This document shows positions 1 through 10,590 of a stretch of DNA of 64,000 nucleotides, in pieces (the stretch's first letter is position 1; the number at the start of each line of letters is the position of its first letter). Made by a program: the position numbers and the translations under genes. The stretch comes from JBBRZM01 sp963813635 (GTDB lineage Bacteria > Actinomycetota > Acidimicrobiia > IMCC26256 > JBBRZM01), in contig CAWEZO010000011.1 in NCBI GenBank assembly GCA_963813635.1, forward strand, positions 186,001 to 250,000. Direction: 5' to 3'. Under the pieces are notes generated by a model. It worked only from the letters and a program-made list of their open reading frames with translations. It ran no database searches and had not been told where the DNA came from.

Positions 1-1254
<1,254 letters not shown>

Positions 1255-1256
1255 CC

Positions 1257-2174
1257 GTGCGAGCGGGTCACGCCAGTCGCACTGCGGAGTACGACGCGCT
1301 CTTCCGCGCCTGAATCGTCACGCCCCGTCCGCGAGCGGCTCGTCGAGGACCCCCTCGCCCGGGCCTTCGTGACGTGGCCGCTTGCGGCGGCGGCCTGGCT
1401 CGGGCCCGTCCCCGGATTGCGAGACTTCGTGCGCTGGTTCATCGACAAGCGATGGCCCGGTGTGCGCAGCTCGCTTGTCGCGCGTGACGAGGCTCATCGA
1501 CGATGCGATGGCCGCGTCCGCTGACGAACAGACGGCGCAGCTCGTCATTCTCGGCGCCGGCTACGACACCCGGGCCTACCGCCTCCCGAGCTTCGCGCGA
1601 GCTCACCGTCTTCGAGGTCGACCATCCGGACACACAGGAGGCCAAGCTGCGGCTGCTGCGCCGCGCACTGCCTGCGGTGCCGAAGAACGTCCGGTATGTC
1701 GCCGGCGACTTCAACCAGCGCCAGGTCGAGTCGGCAACGGCAGCCGCCGGCTACAAGGAGGCGGTCCCCACCATCTTCCTGTGGGAAGGCGTCACCAACT
1801 ACCTGACGGAACCCGTAGTCGACACCACGCTCCGGTGGTGTTCGCGAGCAGCGGCCGGCAGCCTGCTGATCTTCACCTACGTGCACGTTGACGTGCTGAC
1901 CGATCCCGGCAAATTCGTCGGCACCGACCAGCTGCTCGCCACACTCGCGAACGCCGGCGAGAAGTTCACGTTCGGGTTCGACCCGGCGGAGCTGCCCAAG
2001 TTCCTCGGCGATCGCGGCATGTCCCTCGAGCGTGATATCGGCGCCGCCGAGTATCGGCAGCTCTACTACAAGGACGAAGCCCGCAAGATGCGGGGGTACG
2101 AGTTCTATCGAGTCGCCTTCGCGACGGTCGGCGGTCAAACCCCGAACTCATTCTTGCGTCAACAGCCGGGGTGA
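1257..2174 (+). pseudogene. class I SAM-dependent methyltransferase (leucine carboxyl methyltransferase-like), frameshifted
   Basis: Related to the O-methyltransferase/LCM family that uses S-adenosylmethionine; the substrate is unknown. Starting at GTG 1257 the frames join as follows. An N-terminal VRAGHASRTAEYDALFRA segment is followed by a break near 1310. Then comes ERLVEDPLARAF, a break at 1479-1484, and the SAM-binding LGAGYDTRAYR. After a break at 1594-1599 a clean frame runs to the stop, including FEVDHPDTQEAK and FLWEGVTNYL. The last two breaks are each explained by loss of one CG pair from a CGCGCG run; the first needs two missing bases. Each domain of the family is present in order, so this is either a young pseudogene or an intact gene hurt by sequencing errors. 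The 3' end overlaps a strong hairpin. Confidence 0.75.
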
Positions 2175-2199
2175 CATCCCGGATTGCGACGCAAGAATG
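2149..2199. terminator. bidirectional double-hairpin terminator
   Basis: A perfect 12-bp inverted repeat, CATTCTTGCGTC at 2149-2160 and GACGCAAGAATG at 2188-2199, encloses a second stem, CCGGG at 2166-2170 with CCCGG at 2178-2182. It sits between the convergent methyltransferase and mutarotase genes and takes in the last codons and stop of the former. There is no clear U tract. Position and symmetry suggest it ends transcripts from both sides. Confidence 0.7.
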
Positions 2200-2202
2200 G
2201 AA

Positions 2203-3156
2203 TCACGCGGGAGCGGATCCCGAGTCGGGGTCTACCGCGATCGTGAAGCGCGCGCGGTACTCCTCATCCGGGCCGACGAGCTCGTAGTCGCCCGAGCGCA
2301 GCGCGTCGACCGGAGCGGTCATCGGCTCGATGCACGCAAAGGGCTTGCCCGGCGGCACGAACACCTGCAGGTACGGATACGCTCGGTCGAATGTCAGCGT
2401 GAGACGCCGTCCGCCACCAACCAGCTCGAATTGACGGTCGCGGCCCAGCGCGAACAGGTCGTCGAAGGTGCGCATGAAGATCGGGTCGTTCTCGGCTGGA
2501 AGCTTGCGCGTCTCACCTGTCGGCAGCGAGCGCTCATCGAGCATGAGCTGCTCGCGCGCCGGAAGCCGCAAGCGCCATTCGTGGCGCGGCGGGCCGGGGA
2601 GGTGCAAGTAGGGATGGAAGCCGAATGACACCGGCACCTTCCGCCGGCTGGTCGGCCGGAGGGTCGTTGTGACTCGCAACGATCCTTCGTCGACGCGGTG
2701 CTCCATCGCCAGGTCGTGCGGGAACGGGAAGCTCTCGAGTAGGTCGTCGCGCTCGCCGAAATGGAAGCACGTTCGCAGCGTCGCGGCGTCGTCGCTCGCC
2801 GCGAGGCTCACGATCTCCCACCCCGTTTGCGCCGTCATGGTGCCGTGGATCGGCAACCCGTTGGGGTCGGTCGGCAACGGGAGTCCTTTGAGATCGACAT
2901 GGAGCTTGCCGACGCGATAGCCCCACGCGCCGAGCCGGTTGGCCCACGGTGCGAGCAACGGCAGACCCGTGACGTGGTCGTGGCGGTACACGTCGAGTCC
3001 ACCGGGCAACGCGAGCAGCTCCGCACCTCGATGGTGAAGCGACACCCCGAGCATGCCCACGTCGGGTAGGAACGTCGCGGCGAGCTTTCCCGCGGCCAGC
3101 GTCACGGCCGCCACACCGTGCCAGTCGTGCACAGAAACGGTCGCGCGCACGTCCAT
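2203..3156 (-). CDS. aldose 1-epimerase (mutarotase) family protein
   Basis: A galactose-mutarotase-fold protein of 317 residues, expected to interconvert alpha and beta anomers of a sugar or sugar phosphate in the cytoplasm. Visible family features are APWANRLG with the substrate-contacting Arg near residue 75, IHGTM with the first conserved His near residue 104, FGFHPYLHLPG with the second near residue 178, and IEPMTAPVDAL carrying the catalytic Glu near residue 284. It is a single intact frame from ATG, reading against the pentose phosphate genes, and diverges from rpiB-tal with about 100 bp between. The exact sugar cannot be told from sequence; a hexose-6-phosphate epimerase role would fit the neighbours. 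Confidence 0.88.
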   Translation of the reverse strand: MDVRATVSVHDWHGVAAVTLAAGKLAATFLPDVGMLGVSLHHRGAELLALPGGLDVYRHDHVTGLPLLAPWANRLGAWGYRVGKLHVDLKGLPLPTDPNGLPIHGTMTAQTGWEIVSLAASDDAATLRTCFHFGERDDLLESFPFPHDLAMEHRVDEGSLRVTTTLRPTSRRKVPVSFGFHPYLHLPGPPRHEWRLRLPAREQLMLDERSLPTGETRKLPAENDPIFMRTFDDLFALGRDRQFELVGGGRRLTLTFDRAYPYLQVFVPPGKPFACIEPMTAPVDALRSGDYELVGPDEEYRARFTIAVDPDSGSAPA

Positions 3157-3261
3157 CGCGGCGGGAGGCTAGCTGCGGACGACGTCGGGAGCGCCGACCC
3201 TGGGCAGAGCGCATCGAACCGCGGCATGATGACCGCGCATGTTGACCGGTTCGGAGCTCCG

Positions 3262-4792
3262 GTGAGAGTCGCGATCGCGGCAGACCACGCCGGCATGGCG
3301 CTGCGAGCACGGCGTCGCGGAAGCGGTCACCGCCGCCGGGCACGAGCCAGTGCTCATGGGGCCCGACTCGGGAAGGCCCGTCGACTATCCCCTGGTCGCC
3401 GTCGTGATCGGCGAGGCCCTCGCGTCGGGCGATTGTGAGCGCGCCATCCTCCTCTGCGGCAGTGGCGCGGGCGTCACCGTCGCTGCGAACCGCCTGCCCG
3501 GCATCCGCGCGGCATACGGATCCGACCACTACACGGCCCATCAGATGGTCGAGCACGACCACGTCAACGTGCTCACACTCGGCGCCCGGGTCATGGGACC
3601 CGAAGACGCCGCCGACATCGTCGAGGCGTTCGTGCAGGCCGGCTTCACACCGGAGGAACGACATCAGCGCCGTCTGTCGGAGGTGCTCGAGCTCGAACGA
3701 GATCGCTCCCCCAACGCCGCGACCCGCCTGCATGATGCCGGGCAAAGCCTCTGGCTCGACAACATCACACGTGCGCTCCTCGCGAGCGGCGCGCTGGCCA
3801 ACTACATCAGCAACTTCGCGGTGACGGGCCTCGCCTCCAACCCGACGATCTTCGACAAGGCGATGAGGGGGAGCGGCGACTACAACACGGCAATACGCAC
3901 CCTCGCCGAGGCGGGAGTGACCGGCGAGGCATTGTTCTTCGCGCTTGCGATCGAAGATCTCGCCAAAGCGGCAGGACTCCTCCGACCGATTTGGGATGCG
4001 ACACAAGGAGTCGACGGATGGGTGTCGCTCGAGGTGTCGCCCGTTCTCGCCAACGACACCGACAGCACGGTAGAAGAGGCCAAGGCACTACACGCAAAGG
4101 CGGCGACACCCAACCTGTTCATCAAGGTGCCGGGAACGGCCGAAGGCCTTCCCGCGATCGAGGAGCTGATCTTCGCCGGCGTTTCGATCAACGTGACGCT
4201 GTTGTTCGACGACGAGCAGTACCTCGCCGCAGCGGGCGCGTACCAGCGTGGATTGCAGCGCCGGAAAGACGCCGGCCTCGGCCTCGACGTCGGCTCCGTG
4301 GCGTCGGTCTTCATCGCGCGCTGGGACAAGGCGGTCATGGGCAAGCTGCCCGACGAGCTCGCCGACGAGCTCGGAATTGCCGTCGCCAAACGCACGTACC
4401 GCGCCTACCGCGGGCTCCTTGCCTCGGACGAGTGGAAAGCACTCGAAGCCGCGGGCGCCAAGCCGCAGCGGCTGCTGTGGGCGAGCACGGGCACCAAGGA
4501 CCCCGCGCTCCCCGACACCTTCTATATCCACACGCTGGCGGCGGCGAAGACGATCAATACGATGCCGGAAGAGACGTTGAAGGCGTTCGCCGCCCGCGGC
4601 ATTGTCGATGACCTCCTGGCGGCCGACGGTGGCGACGTGGACGACACCATCGCTGCGATTGAGGCTGCCGGAGTCTCGGTCAAAGAGCTCGCGGCGCAGC
4701 TACAAGTGGAGGGCGCGCAGTCGTTCGTCGACTCGTGGACCGACCTGTTGCAGTGCGTCGAGTCGAAGACAGCCACGGTGACGGCGCACTAG
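3262..4792 (+). CDS. fused ribose-5-phosphate isomerase B - transaldolase
   Basis: One polypeptide joining two steps of the non-oxidative pentose phosphate pathway: ribose/ribulose 5-phosphate isomerisation and dihydroxyacetone transfer. From GTG 3262 the N-terminus reads VRVAIAADHAG, typical of RpiB. The frame then breaks at about 3304, where one CG pair seems lost (CTGCGAG for CTGCGCGAG), and resumes as EHGVAEAV. The RpiB active-site loop LLCGSGAGV with its Cys and the ANRLPGIRAA motif follow. After the RpiB tail (ERHQRRLSEVLE) the chain runs with no stop into transaldolase: NAATRLHDAGQSLWLDNI, TGLASNPTIFD and NLFIKVPGT with the Schiff-base Lys. The fusion itself is in one clean frame, so it is not caused by the frameshift. 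It lies upstream of gnd and zwf. Confidence 0.88.
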
Positions 4793-4815
4793 CGCCGGTC
4801 GGAAGGGAGCGACGA

Positions 4816-5835
4816 ATGCAGCTCGGCATGGTGGGCCTCGGCCGCATGGGAGCCAACCTCGTGCGCCGGTTGATGCGCGGTGGTCACGAATGCGTCGTGT
4901 GGGACATCGACGCCGGCGCGGTGAAGTCGATGCAGAACGAAGGCGCAATCGGCGCAACCGAGATCGACGAGTTCGTCGGCAAGCTCGACCAGCCGCGTGC
5001 GGCATGGGTGATGGTTCCCGCTGCATTCACCGGCGACACCGTCGACAAGCTCGCTGCACAGATGGAGACCGACGACATCATCATCGACGGCGGCAACTCC
5101 TACTACCGCGACGACATCGCCCGGGCGAAGAGGTTGGCGCCCAAGGGCATCCACTACGTCGACTGCGGCACGAGCGGCGGTGTGTGGGGGCTCGACCGGG
5201 GCTTCTGTCTCATGATCGGCGGCGAGACCGACGTCGTGACGCATCTCTCGCCCCTCTTCGAGACGATCGCGTCCGGTGTCGACACCGCGCCGCGCACGCC
5301 GGGCCGCACAGGTCCGGTTGCGCCCGAGGAGCAGGGTTACCTTCACTGCGGGCCCAACGGCGCGGGACACTTCGTGAAGATGGTCCACAACGGGATCGAG
5401 TACGGGCTCATGGCCGCGTTCTCAGAGGGTCTGGCGATCCTCGACGGTGCCGACATCGGCGCGCGCCCTCAAGAGAAGGACGCCGAGACCGCGCCGCTGC
5501 AGGATCCGGAGTTCTACCACTACACGTTCGACATCCCCGCGGTCGCGGAGGTGTGGCGCCGGGGCAGCGTGGTGGGATCGTGGCTCCTCGACCTCACCGC
5601 CGCCGCGCTGCAGTCATCGCCGACGCTCGACGAGTTCAACGGCCGCGTCTCCGACTCCGGTGAAGGGCGCTGGACGGCACAAGCAGCGATCGAGATCGGG
5701 GTGCCGGCAGAGGTGCTCACGGCCGCGCTCTACAACCGTTTCGCCTCACAAGGCCACGCCGAGTTCTCCAACCGGCTGCAATCGGCGATGCGCAAGGAGT
5801 TCGGCGGACACGACGAGAAGCAGATCGGCAAATGA
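4816..5835 (+). CDS. gnd: 6-phosphogluconate dehydrogenase (decarboxylating), short type
   Basis: Oxidises 6-phosphogluconate to ribulose 5-phosphate with release of CO2, the second dehydrogenase of the oxidative pentose phosphate branch. The protein has 339 residues and begins with a Rossmann motif MVGLGRMGANL; DGGNSYYRDD, CGTSGGVWG (substrate loop) and GAGHFVKMVHNGIEYG (catalytic Lys region) follow. The length matches the short bacterial type rather than the 470-residue enzyme. ATG 4816 is chosen because GGAAGGGAG lies just upstream; an upstream in-frame start at 4735 overlaps rpiB-tal and adds unrelated residues. The stop overlaps the zwf start (ATGA), so the two are probably translated together. 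Confidence 0.95.
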   Translation: MQLGMVGLGRMGANLVRRLMRGGHECVVWDIDAGAVKSMQNEGAIGATEIDEFVGKLDQPRAAWVMVPAAFTGDTVDKLAAQMETDDIIIDGGNSYYRDDIARAKRLAPKGIHYVDCGTSGGVWGLDRGFCLMIGGETDVVTHLSPLFETIASGVDTAPRTPGRTGPVAPEEQGYLHCGPNGAGHFVKMVHNGIEYGLMAAFSEGLAILDGADIGARPQEKDAETAPLQDPEFYHYTFDIPAVAEVWRRGSVVGSWLLDLTAAALQSSPTLDEFNGRVSDSGEGRWTAQAAIEIGVPAEVLTAALYNRFASQGHAEFSNRLQSAMRKEFGGHDEKQIGK

Positions 5836-7233
5836 CAAAGCCACCGCGCGCAAACGCGTTCGTGTTCTTCGGCGCGACCGGTGATTTGGCCCACAAGAAG
5901 GTCTTTCCCGCGCTGTACTCGATGGTGAAGAAGGGCCACCTGAAGATGCCGATCATCGGCGTCGCGTACAACCACTGGGACCTCGACCAGCTGAAGGCGC
6001 GGGCAAAAGACTCGCTGGAGACGTACGGCGGCGGGATCGACGACCAGAACGCGTTCAACCGGATGATGAAGCAACTGCGGTACGTCGACGGCGACTACGG
6101 AGACAAGAAGACGTTCCTCGAGCTCGCCGACAAGCTCGACGGCGCCGACCGCTCCGCGCACTACCTCGCGATCCCGCCGACCCTCTTCCCGGTCGTGGTC
6201 GAAGGCCTCGGCGCGTCGGGCTGCGCCAAGAACGCGCGGGTGATCGTGGAGAAGCCTTTCGGCCGCGACCTTGCGTCCGCGCACAAGCTCAACGAGGTGT
6301 TGCACACCATCTTTCCGGAGTCGTCGATCTTTCGCATCGACCACTATCTCGGCAAGGAGGAGATCCAGAACATTCTGTACTTCCGCTTCGCCAACTCGTT
6401 CCTCGAGCCGATCTGGAACCGCAACTTCGTCGCGAGCGTGCAGATCACCATGGCCGAAGACTTCGGTGTGGAAGGCCGGGGGAAGTTCTACGAGGAGGTC
6501 GGCACGCTACGCGACGTCATTCAGAACCACTTGTTCCAGTTGACCGCGCTGCTCGCGATGGAGCCACCCGTCGGCATGGGAGTCGAGGCGCTGCGCGACG
6601 AGAAGGAGAAGGTCTTCCGCGCGATGCGCACGCTCGACGAACGTGATCTCGTGCGCGGACAGTTCGAGGGGTACCGCGACGAACCGGGCGTGGCGCCCGC
6701 CTCCGATGTCGAGACGTACGCCGCGGCCCGTATCCATATCGACTCGTGGCGTTGGGGCGGTGTGCCGTGGTACGTGCCGCGCGGGCAAGGAGATGCCCGA
6801 GCGGGCAACCGAGGTGCTCGTCGAGCTGAAGGCACCGCCACAGAAGGTTTTCGCCGACTCGGAACCGGAACCGGGCCAGACCAACTACGTGCGGTTCCGG
6901 TTGGAGCCCCAGGTCGCGATCGCGATCGGCGCTCGGGCGAAGCTCCCGGGCGAAGACTTCCTGGGTCAGCAACTCGAGCTGTACGTCTGCAACGAGCACG
7001 CCGACGAGATGTCGCCCTACGAGCGGCTGCTCGGCGACGCGCTCGATGGCGACGCGCTCCTGTTCGCGCGTGAGGACGGCGTCGAGGCTGCCTGGCGCGT
7101 CGTCGACAAGGTGCTCACACGTCACCACCAGGCGCATGCGTACGAGCCGCACACATGGGGGCCGACGGAGGCCGACCGGCTCATCGCCGCTGCAGGCGGA
7201 TGGCACGCTCCGAAACTCACACCGAGCCCCTGA
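5832..7233 (+). CDS. zwf: glucose-6-phosphate dehydrogenase, one apparent frameshift
   Basis: Converts glucose 6-phosphate to 6-phosphogluconolactone and supplies reducing power. The N-terminal half shows the nucleotide motif FGATGDLAHKK, EKPFGRDL and the catalytic RIDHYLGKE. The frame breaks at 6777-6778: the assembly reads GTGCCGCGCGG, where removal of one C gives GTG CGC GCG GGC and the expected Tyr-Val-Arg-Ala-Gly-Lys. The second half then continues normally (MPERATEVLV, QTNYVRFRLEP) to 7233, giving about 466 residues. Both halves are well conserved, so the break is probably an assembly error. It overlaps gnd by four bases. Confidence 0.93.
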
Positions 7234-7239
7234 GCAGAC

Positions 7240-7839
7240 GTGGCTGCATACCCCCAGTGGCCCGATCAGATTTGGCTGATGCGCCACGGCGAGACCGAGT
7301 GGTCGGCCAACCTGCGCCACACGGGCCGCAGTGACGTCATGCTGACGCCCACGGGCGTGGTGCAGGCCAAGCAACTGGCGCGCGCCCTCGGCGGCCGTAC
7401 GTTTGCCTTGGTGCTCACGAGCCCGCTCTCGCGCGCGAGCGAAACGTGCCGGCTCGCCGGTTACGGCGACCAAGCCGTCGTCGACGAGGACCTCCTCGAG
7501 TGGGATTACGGCGAGTACGAGGGCCGCACGCGGGTTGACATCTGTCGCGACAACCCCGGCTGGACGATCTGGACCGGCGACCCCCCCGGTGGCGAGACCG
7601 CCGAGCAGGTCGCGTTGCGCACGAAGCGGGTGATCGATCGGCTGCTCACGGCCAACGGTGATGTGGCGCTGTTCGCACACGGTCATGTGTTGCGCATCCT
7701 CGCGACGACCTGGCTCGGCGTCGCGCCCGCCGACGGCCGACTGCTGGCGCTCGACACCGCGACGCTGAGCGTGCTGGGCTTCGAGAATGAAACACGCGTT
7801 GTCCGCCAGTGGAACGCGCCCACCGATGAAGACGCGTAA
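7240..7839 (+). CDS. histidine phosphatase superfamily protein (phosphoglycerate mutase-like)
   Basis: A 199-residue phosphohydrolase of the histidine phosphatase branch. The catalytic LMRHGETEWS lies at residues 13-22, SPLSRASETC near residue 60, LLEWDYGEYEGRT near residue 85 and the second catalytic His in LFAHGHVLRIL near residue 147. The GTG start lies six bases after the zwf stop, so it is likely transcribed with the pentose phosphate genes and may act on a sugar phosphate. Members of this family also act on ribazole phosphate or other esters, and the substrate cannot be fixed here. Confidence 0.88.
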   Translation: MAAYPQWPDQIWLMRHGETEWSANLRHTGRSDVMLTPTGVVQAKQLARALGGRTFALVLTSPLSRASETCRLAGYGDQAVVDEDLLEWDYGEYEGRTRVDICRDNPGWTIWTGDPPGGETAEQVALRTKRVIDRLLTANGDVALFAHGHVLRILATTWLGVAPADGRLLALDTATLSVLGFENETRVVRQWNAPTDEDA

Positions 7840-7862
7840 CCCAACGAGGAGGGCTGTCCACC

Positions 7863-8252
7863 ATGACCGTTGAGCCGGTCAAGACACCGGGCGCGCCGGC
7901 TGCCATCGGTCCGTACTCACCGGCGGTGCGGGCCGGCGAGTGGATCGTGCTCTCAGGCCAGATCCCACTCGACCCGGCGATCGGCACACTCGTCGACGGC
8001 GACATCGAGGCACAGACGCGTCAAGTGATGAACAACATCGTCGCGATTCTCGGCGACTGTGGGGCCACGCTGCACGATGTCGCGAAAGCAACGATCTTCG
8101 TGACCGACCTCGGCGACTTCCCCACGGTCAACGCGGTCTACGCCGACGCGCTCGGCGATCACCGCCCGGCGCGCGCCACGGTGCAGGTCGCCGCACTTCC
8201 GGCGGGAGCCGGCGTCGAGATTGAAGTGTGGGCGTACAAGCCGGCGCGCTGA
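7863..8252 (+). CDS. ridA: RidA family enamine/imine deaminase
   Basis: A 129-residue YjgF/YER057c/UK114-family protein; RidA hydrolyses reactive 2-aminoacrylate made by PLP enzymes. Seen here are AIGPYSPAVRAGEWIVLSGQ, the DIEAQTRQVMNNI helix, LGDHRPARATVQVAALP with the substrate-binding Arg, and the ending VEIEVWA. ATG 7863 follows AACGAGGAGG at a proper distance. It is a stand-alone cytoplasmic gene between the phosphatase and the Nudix gene, all in one direction with short gaps. Confidence 0.93.
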   Translation: MTVEPVKTPGAPAAIGPYSPAVRAGEWIVLSGQIPLDPAIGTLVDGDIEAQTRQVMNNIVAILGDCGATLHDVAKATIFVTDLGDFPTVNAVYADALGDHRPARATVQVAALPAGAGVEIEVWAYKPAR

Positions 8253-8279
8253 GACGAACCCGTCCCCTACAGTTCGGGC

Positions 8280-9005
8280 GTGACCGAGGGACAGGAACGC
8301 ATGCGCGCATGGGCAGAGCGCCTCGGGCCCACGACGAGCGAGGAGTCGCCCGAGACCGTTCCCGCGGCCACGGTCATTCTGTTGCGCGACGGGCCTGACG
8401 GGCTCGAGACACTCGTGCTGCTGCGCAACTCGAAGCTCGCGTTCGCCGGCGGGATGTGGGTGTTTCCCGGTGGACGGGTCGATCCGGCCGACGCCGAAGG
8501 CGCGGCCGACGCGCTCACCGCTGCACGCACAGCAGCAGTACGCGAGGCCGCGGAAGAAGCCGGGCTCGTGGTCGATCCCGACGCGATGGTCGTGCTCGCA
8601 CACTGGTGCCCGCCGGCCGCGGTGAAGAAGCGGTTCGCTACATGGTTCTTCGTCGGGCCGGCGCCCGAGGGGGCGGTCACCATTGATGGCGGTGAGATCC
8701 ACGAGCACGCGTGGGTGCGTCCCACCGACGCGCTCGCTCGACGCGACGCCGGTGAGATCGAGCTCACGCCTCCGACGTGGGTCACGCTCCACGACCTCTC
8801 GCAGTACGCGACCGTTGCCGACGCGCTCGACGCGATCGGTCAGCGTGAGCCCGAGTACTTCGAGACGCGCGTCGCGGCGACCGAGGGCGCGGTGATCGCC
8901 ATGTGGCACGGCGATGCCGGGTACAACACGGGCGACGCCGTAGCGCCGGGCCCACGCCACCGTCTCCGGATGGCCGACGGCGCATGGAGCTACGAGCGGA
9001 GCTGA
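8280..9005 (+). CDS. NUDIX hydrolase
   Basis: A 241-residue Nudix protein expected to cleave a nucleoside diphosphate linked to another group, using Mg2+. The Nudix box is present as GGRVDP, a spacer carrying an extended loop, then AAVREAAEEAGLV with the metal-binding Glu residues (about residues 61-98). The long insert and the C-terminal region are like the larger NUDT7/NUDT19-type proteins, which act on CoA derivatives, but that is only an inference. The start is GTG 8280; it is co-directional with ridA and the antiporter. Confidence 0.87.
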   Translation: MTEGQERMRAWAERLGPTTSEESPETVPAATVILLRDGPDGLETLVLLRNSKLAFAGGMWVFPGGRVDPADAEGAADALTAARTAAVREAAEEAGLVVDPDAMVVLAHWCPPAAVKKRFATWFFVGPAPEGAVTIDGGEIHEHAWVRPTDALARRDAGEIELTPPTWVTLHDLSQYATVADALDAIGQREPEYFETRVAATEGAVIAMWHGDAGYNTGDAVAPGPRHRLRMADGAWSYERS

Positions 9006-9039
9006 CGCCCGCCGCCCGACCGATCCGAAGGGGAACGCC

Positions 9040-10263
9040 GTGCCGAAGGTCTCGTTCGACAGCCTCGCGGTCGTGCTCGCGGTCGCGTTCTTCGCGCCAC
9101 TCGCACTGAGCTTCGTACCGTGGCTGCGGGTTCCGGACGTCGTTGTCGAGATCGTCCTCGGCATCGTGATCGGCCCGCAGGTACTCGGCTGGGCCGAAGT
9201 CGACGAGCCGGTGCGAATCCTCTCGCTCGTCGGCCTCGCGTTCCTCCTGTTCCTCGCCGGTCTGGAGCTCGACTTCGATCAGTTACGCGGCCGTCTCCTC
9301 CGAGTGGCGGCCGTCGGATTCGCGATCTCCCTCGTACTCGCGGTCGTCGCGGGCTTCGGGCTCGACGCTGCCGGCTTCGTGAGGAGCCCGTTGCTCGCCG
9401 CAGTGATCCTGACGGCAACGTCGCTCGGACTGGTGATCCCGGTACTGAAGGAAGGCGGCCACATCAGCTCGCGGCTCGGGCAGCTCGTGATCGCGGGTTC
9501 GTCGATCGGCGACTTCTCGGGCGTGGTGCTCTTGTCATTGCTCTTCTCGCGCGACTCGCACGACACCGGCACGAAAGTCGTGCTGCTGGTGGGCTTTGCG
9601 CTTTCGGTCGCGGTGATCTTGTTCGGGTTGACACGTCACCTCATCGCGATACCGATCGAAAATGCCTTTGCGCGGTTGCAGGACACGACTGCGCAGATAC
9701 GCGTGCGCGGCTCGATGCTCTTGCTGATGTTGCTCGTCGTGCTCGCAGAACGGTTCGGATTGGAGACGATCCTCGGCGCCTTCGTAGCCGGCGCGATCCT
9801 GAGCGTGGTTGACCGCGACGCTGTCCGCACGCACCCCCTGTTCCGGGTGAAGTTGGAAGCGATCGGCTACGGCTTTCTCATCCCCATCTTCTTCGTCAGC
9901 AGCGGCATCCTCTTCGACCTCAACGCGCTGCTCGACCAGCCCAGCGTCCTGCTGCGCGTACCGGTCTTCCTGGTCGCGCTGCTCGTGGTGCGTGGCATCC
10001 CCGCGTTTGTCTACCGGCCGCTGGTCGGTACCCGCAGCTCCGTCGCGGCCGGTCTGCTGCAAGCAACGTCGCTCCCGTTCATCGTCGCGGCGACAGAGAT
10101 CGGCGTCGCGATCCACGCGGTCACTGCGGCGACAGCAGCGGCGTTCATCGCCGCCGGGCTGCTTTCGGCTCTGATCTTTCCCGTCGCCGCACTCGCGCTG
10201 CTCCGCGACGCGGAGATCACTGAGCCCATGGCCATCGACGCGGGTGGGCGAGGGGGGACTTGA
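9040..10263 (+). CDS. cation:proton antiporter (CPA2 family)
   Basis: An integral membrane protein of 407 residues with about 11-12 hydrophobic segments, exchanging Na+ or K+ for protons. Family features are VEIVLGIVIGPQVLGW near residue 37, FLLFLAGLELD near residue 70, the unwound-helix region ILTATSLGLVIPVLKE near residue 127 and FVAGAILS near residue 247. GTG 9040 follows GAAGGGGAA. The last residues (AGGRGGT and stop) are encoded by the decayed tRNA-Leu 3' fragment at 10241-10270, so the native C-terminus may have been replaced when the island inserted. No TrkA-N domain is present, again consistent with truncation or with a short type. Confidence 0.9.
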   Translation: MPKVSFDSLAVVLAVAFFAPLALSFVPWLRVPDVVVEIVLGIVIGPQVLGWAEVDEPVRILSLVGLAFLLFLAGLELDFDQLRGRLLRVAAVGFAISLVLAVVAGFGLDAAGFVRSPLLAAVILTATSLGLVIPVLKEGGHISSRLGQLVIAGSSIGDFSGVVLLSLLFSRDSHDTGTKVVLLVGFALSVAVILFGLTRHLIAIPIENAFARLQDTTAQIRVRGSMLLLMLLVVLAERFGLETILGAFVAGAILSVVDRDAVRTHPLFRVKLEAIGYGFLIPIFFVSSGILFDLNALLDQPSVLLRVPVFLVALLVVRGIPAFVYRPLVGTRSSVAAGLLQATSLPFIVAATEIGVAIHAVTAATAAAFIAAGLLSALIFPVAALALLRDAEITEPMAIDAGGRGGT

Positions 10264-10270
10264 ACTCCCA
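10241..10270 (-). repeat. decayed copy of tRNA-Leu 3' end (distal attachment-site half)
   Basis: Thirty bases match 14126-14155, the T-arm and acceptor end of the tRNA-Leu gene, with a single difference (T at 10266 for C at 14151). The change breaks a T-stem pair and the rest of a tRNA is missing, so this is not a gene. A duplicated tRNA 3' end in this orientation is what site-specific integration into tRNA-Leu leaves behind. Confidence 0.8.
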
Positions 10271-10393
10271 TCTAGCCGGTATCGGAGGGTGCCGCCTCGG
10301 GGGTGCGCAGGTGCGCTGACCCGCGCAAATGCGGGCGCGCCGTTCATCGAGTGCCGTCTCATTCTGCGCAGTTGCGCCACGTTCGTGACCAAT

Positions 10394-10443
10394 CCGTGAC
10401 CAAACACGCCTCGGAGACGAGCGCGTCGCAGCCGTCGCGCCGT
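10394..10443 (+). repeat. direct repeat, left copy, flanking the large island gene
   Basis: About 50 bases beginning CCGTGACCAAA and ending CGTCGCGCCGT match 13481-13532 in the same orientation with a few substitutions and a short gap. The two copies bracket the glycine-rich protein gene. The rest of 10271-10590 holds no convincing gene or RNA; only short frames with no family signal are seen there. Confidence 0.6.
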
Positions 10444-10590
10444 TCAGCTGGTCCGCGTCTCCGAACGAGCGCGAGCGGGCTCCGCGACGGTCCTCAGGGT
10501 GCCGGTCGACCGCGATCTGTCACGCGTCCGGAACCCCGCGCCCGCTCACTAAGACGCTCGCTTGCGAGTACGGCAGCCGCGCCCGCTGGA

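Noticed and set aside
10241..10270. A second tRNA-Leu gene
   Set aside because: Only the T-arm and acceptor end are present, and one stem pair is broken.
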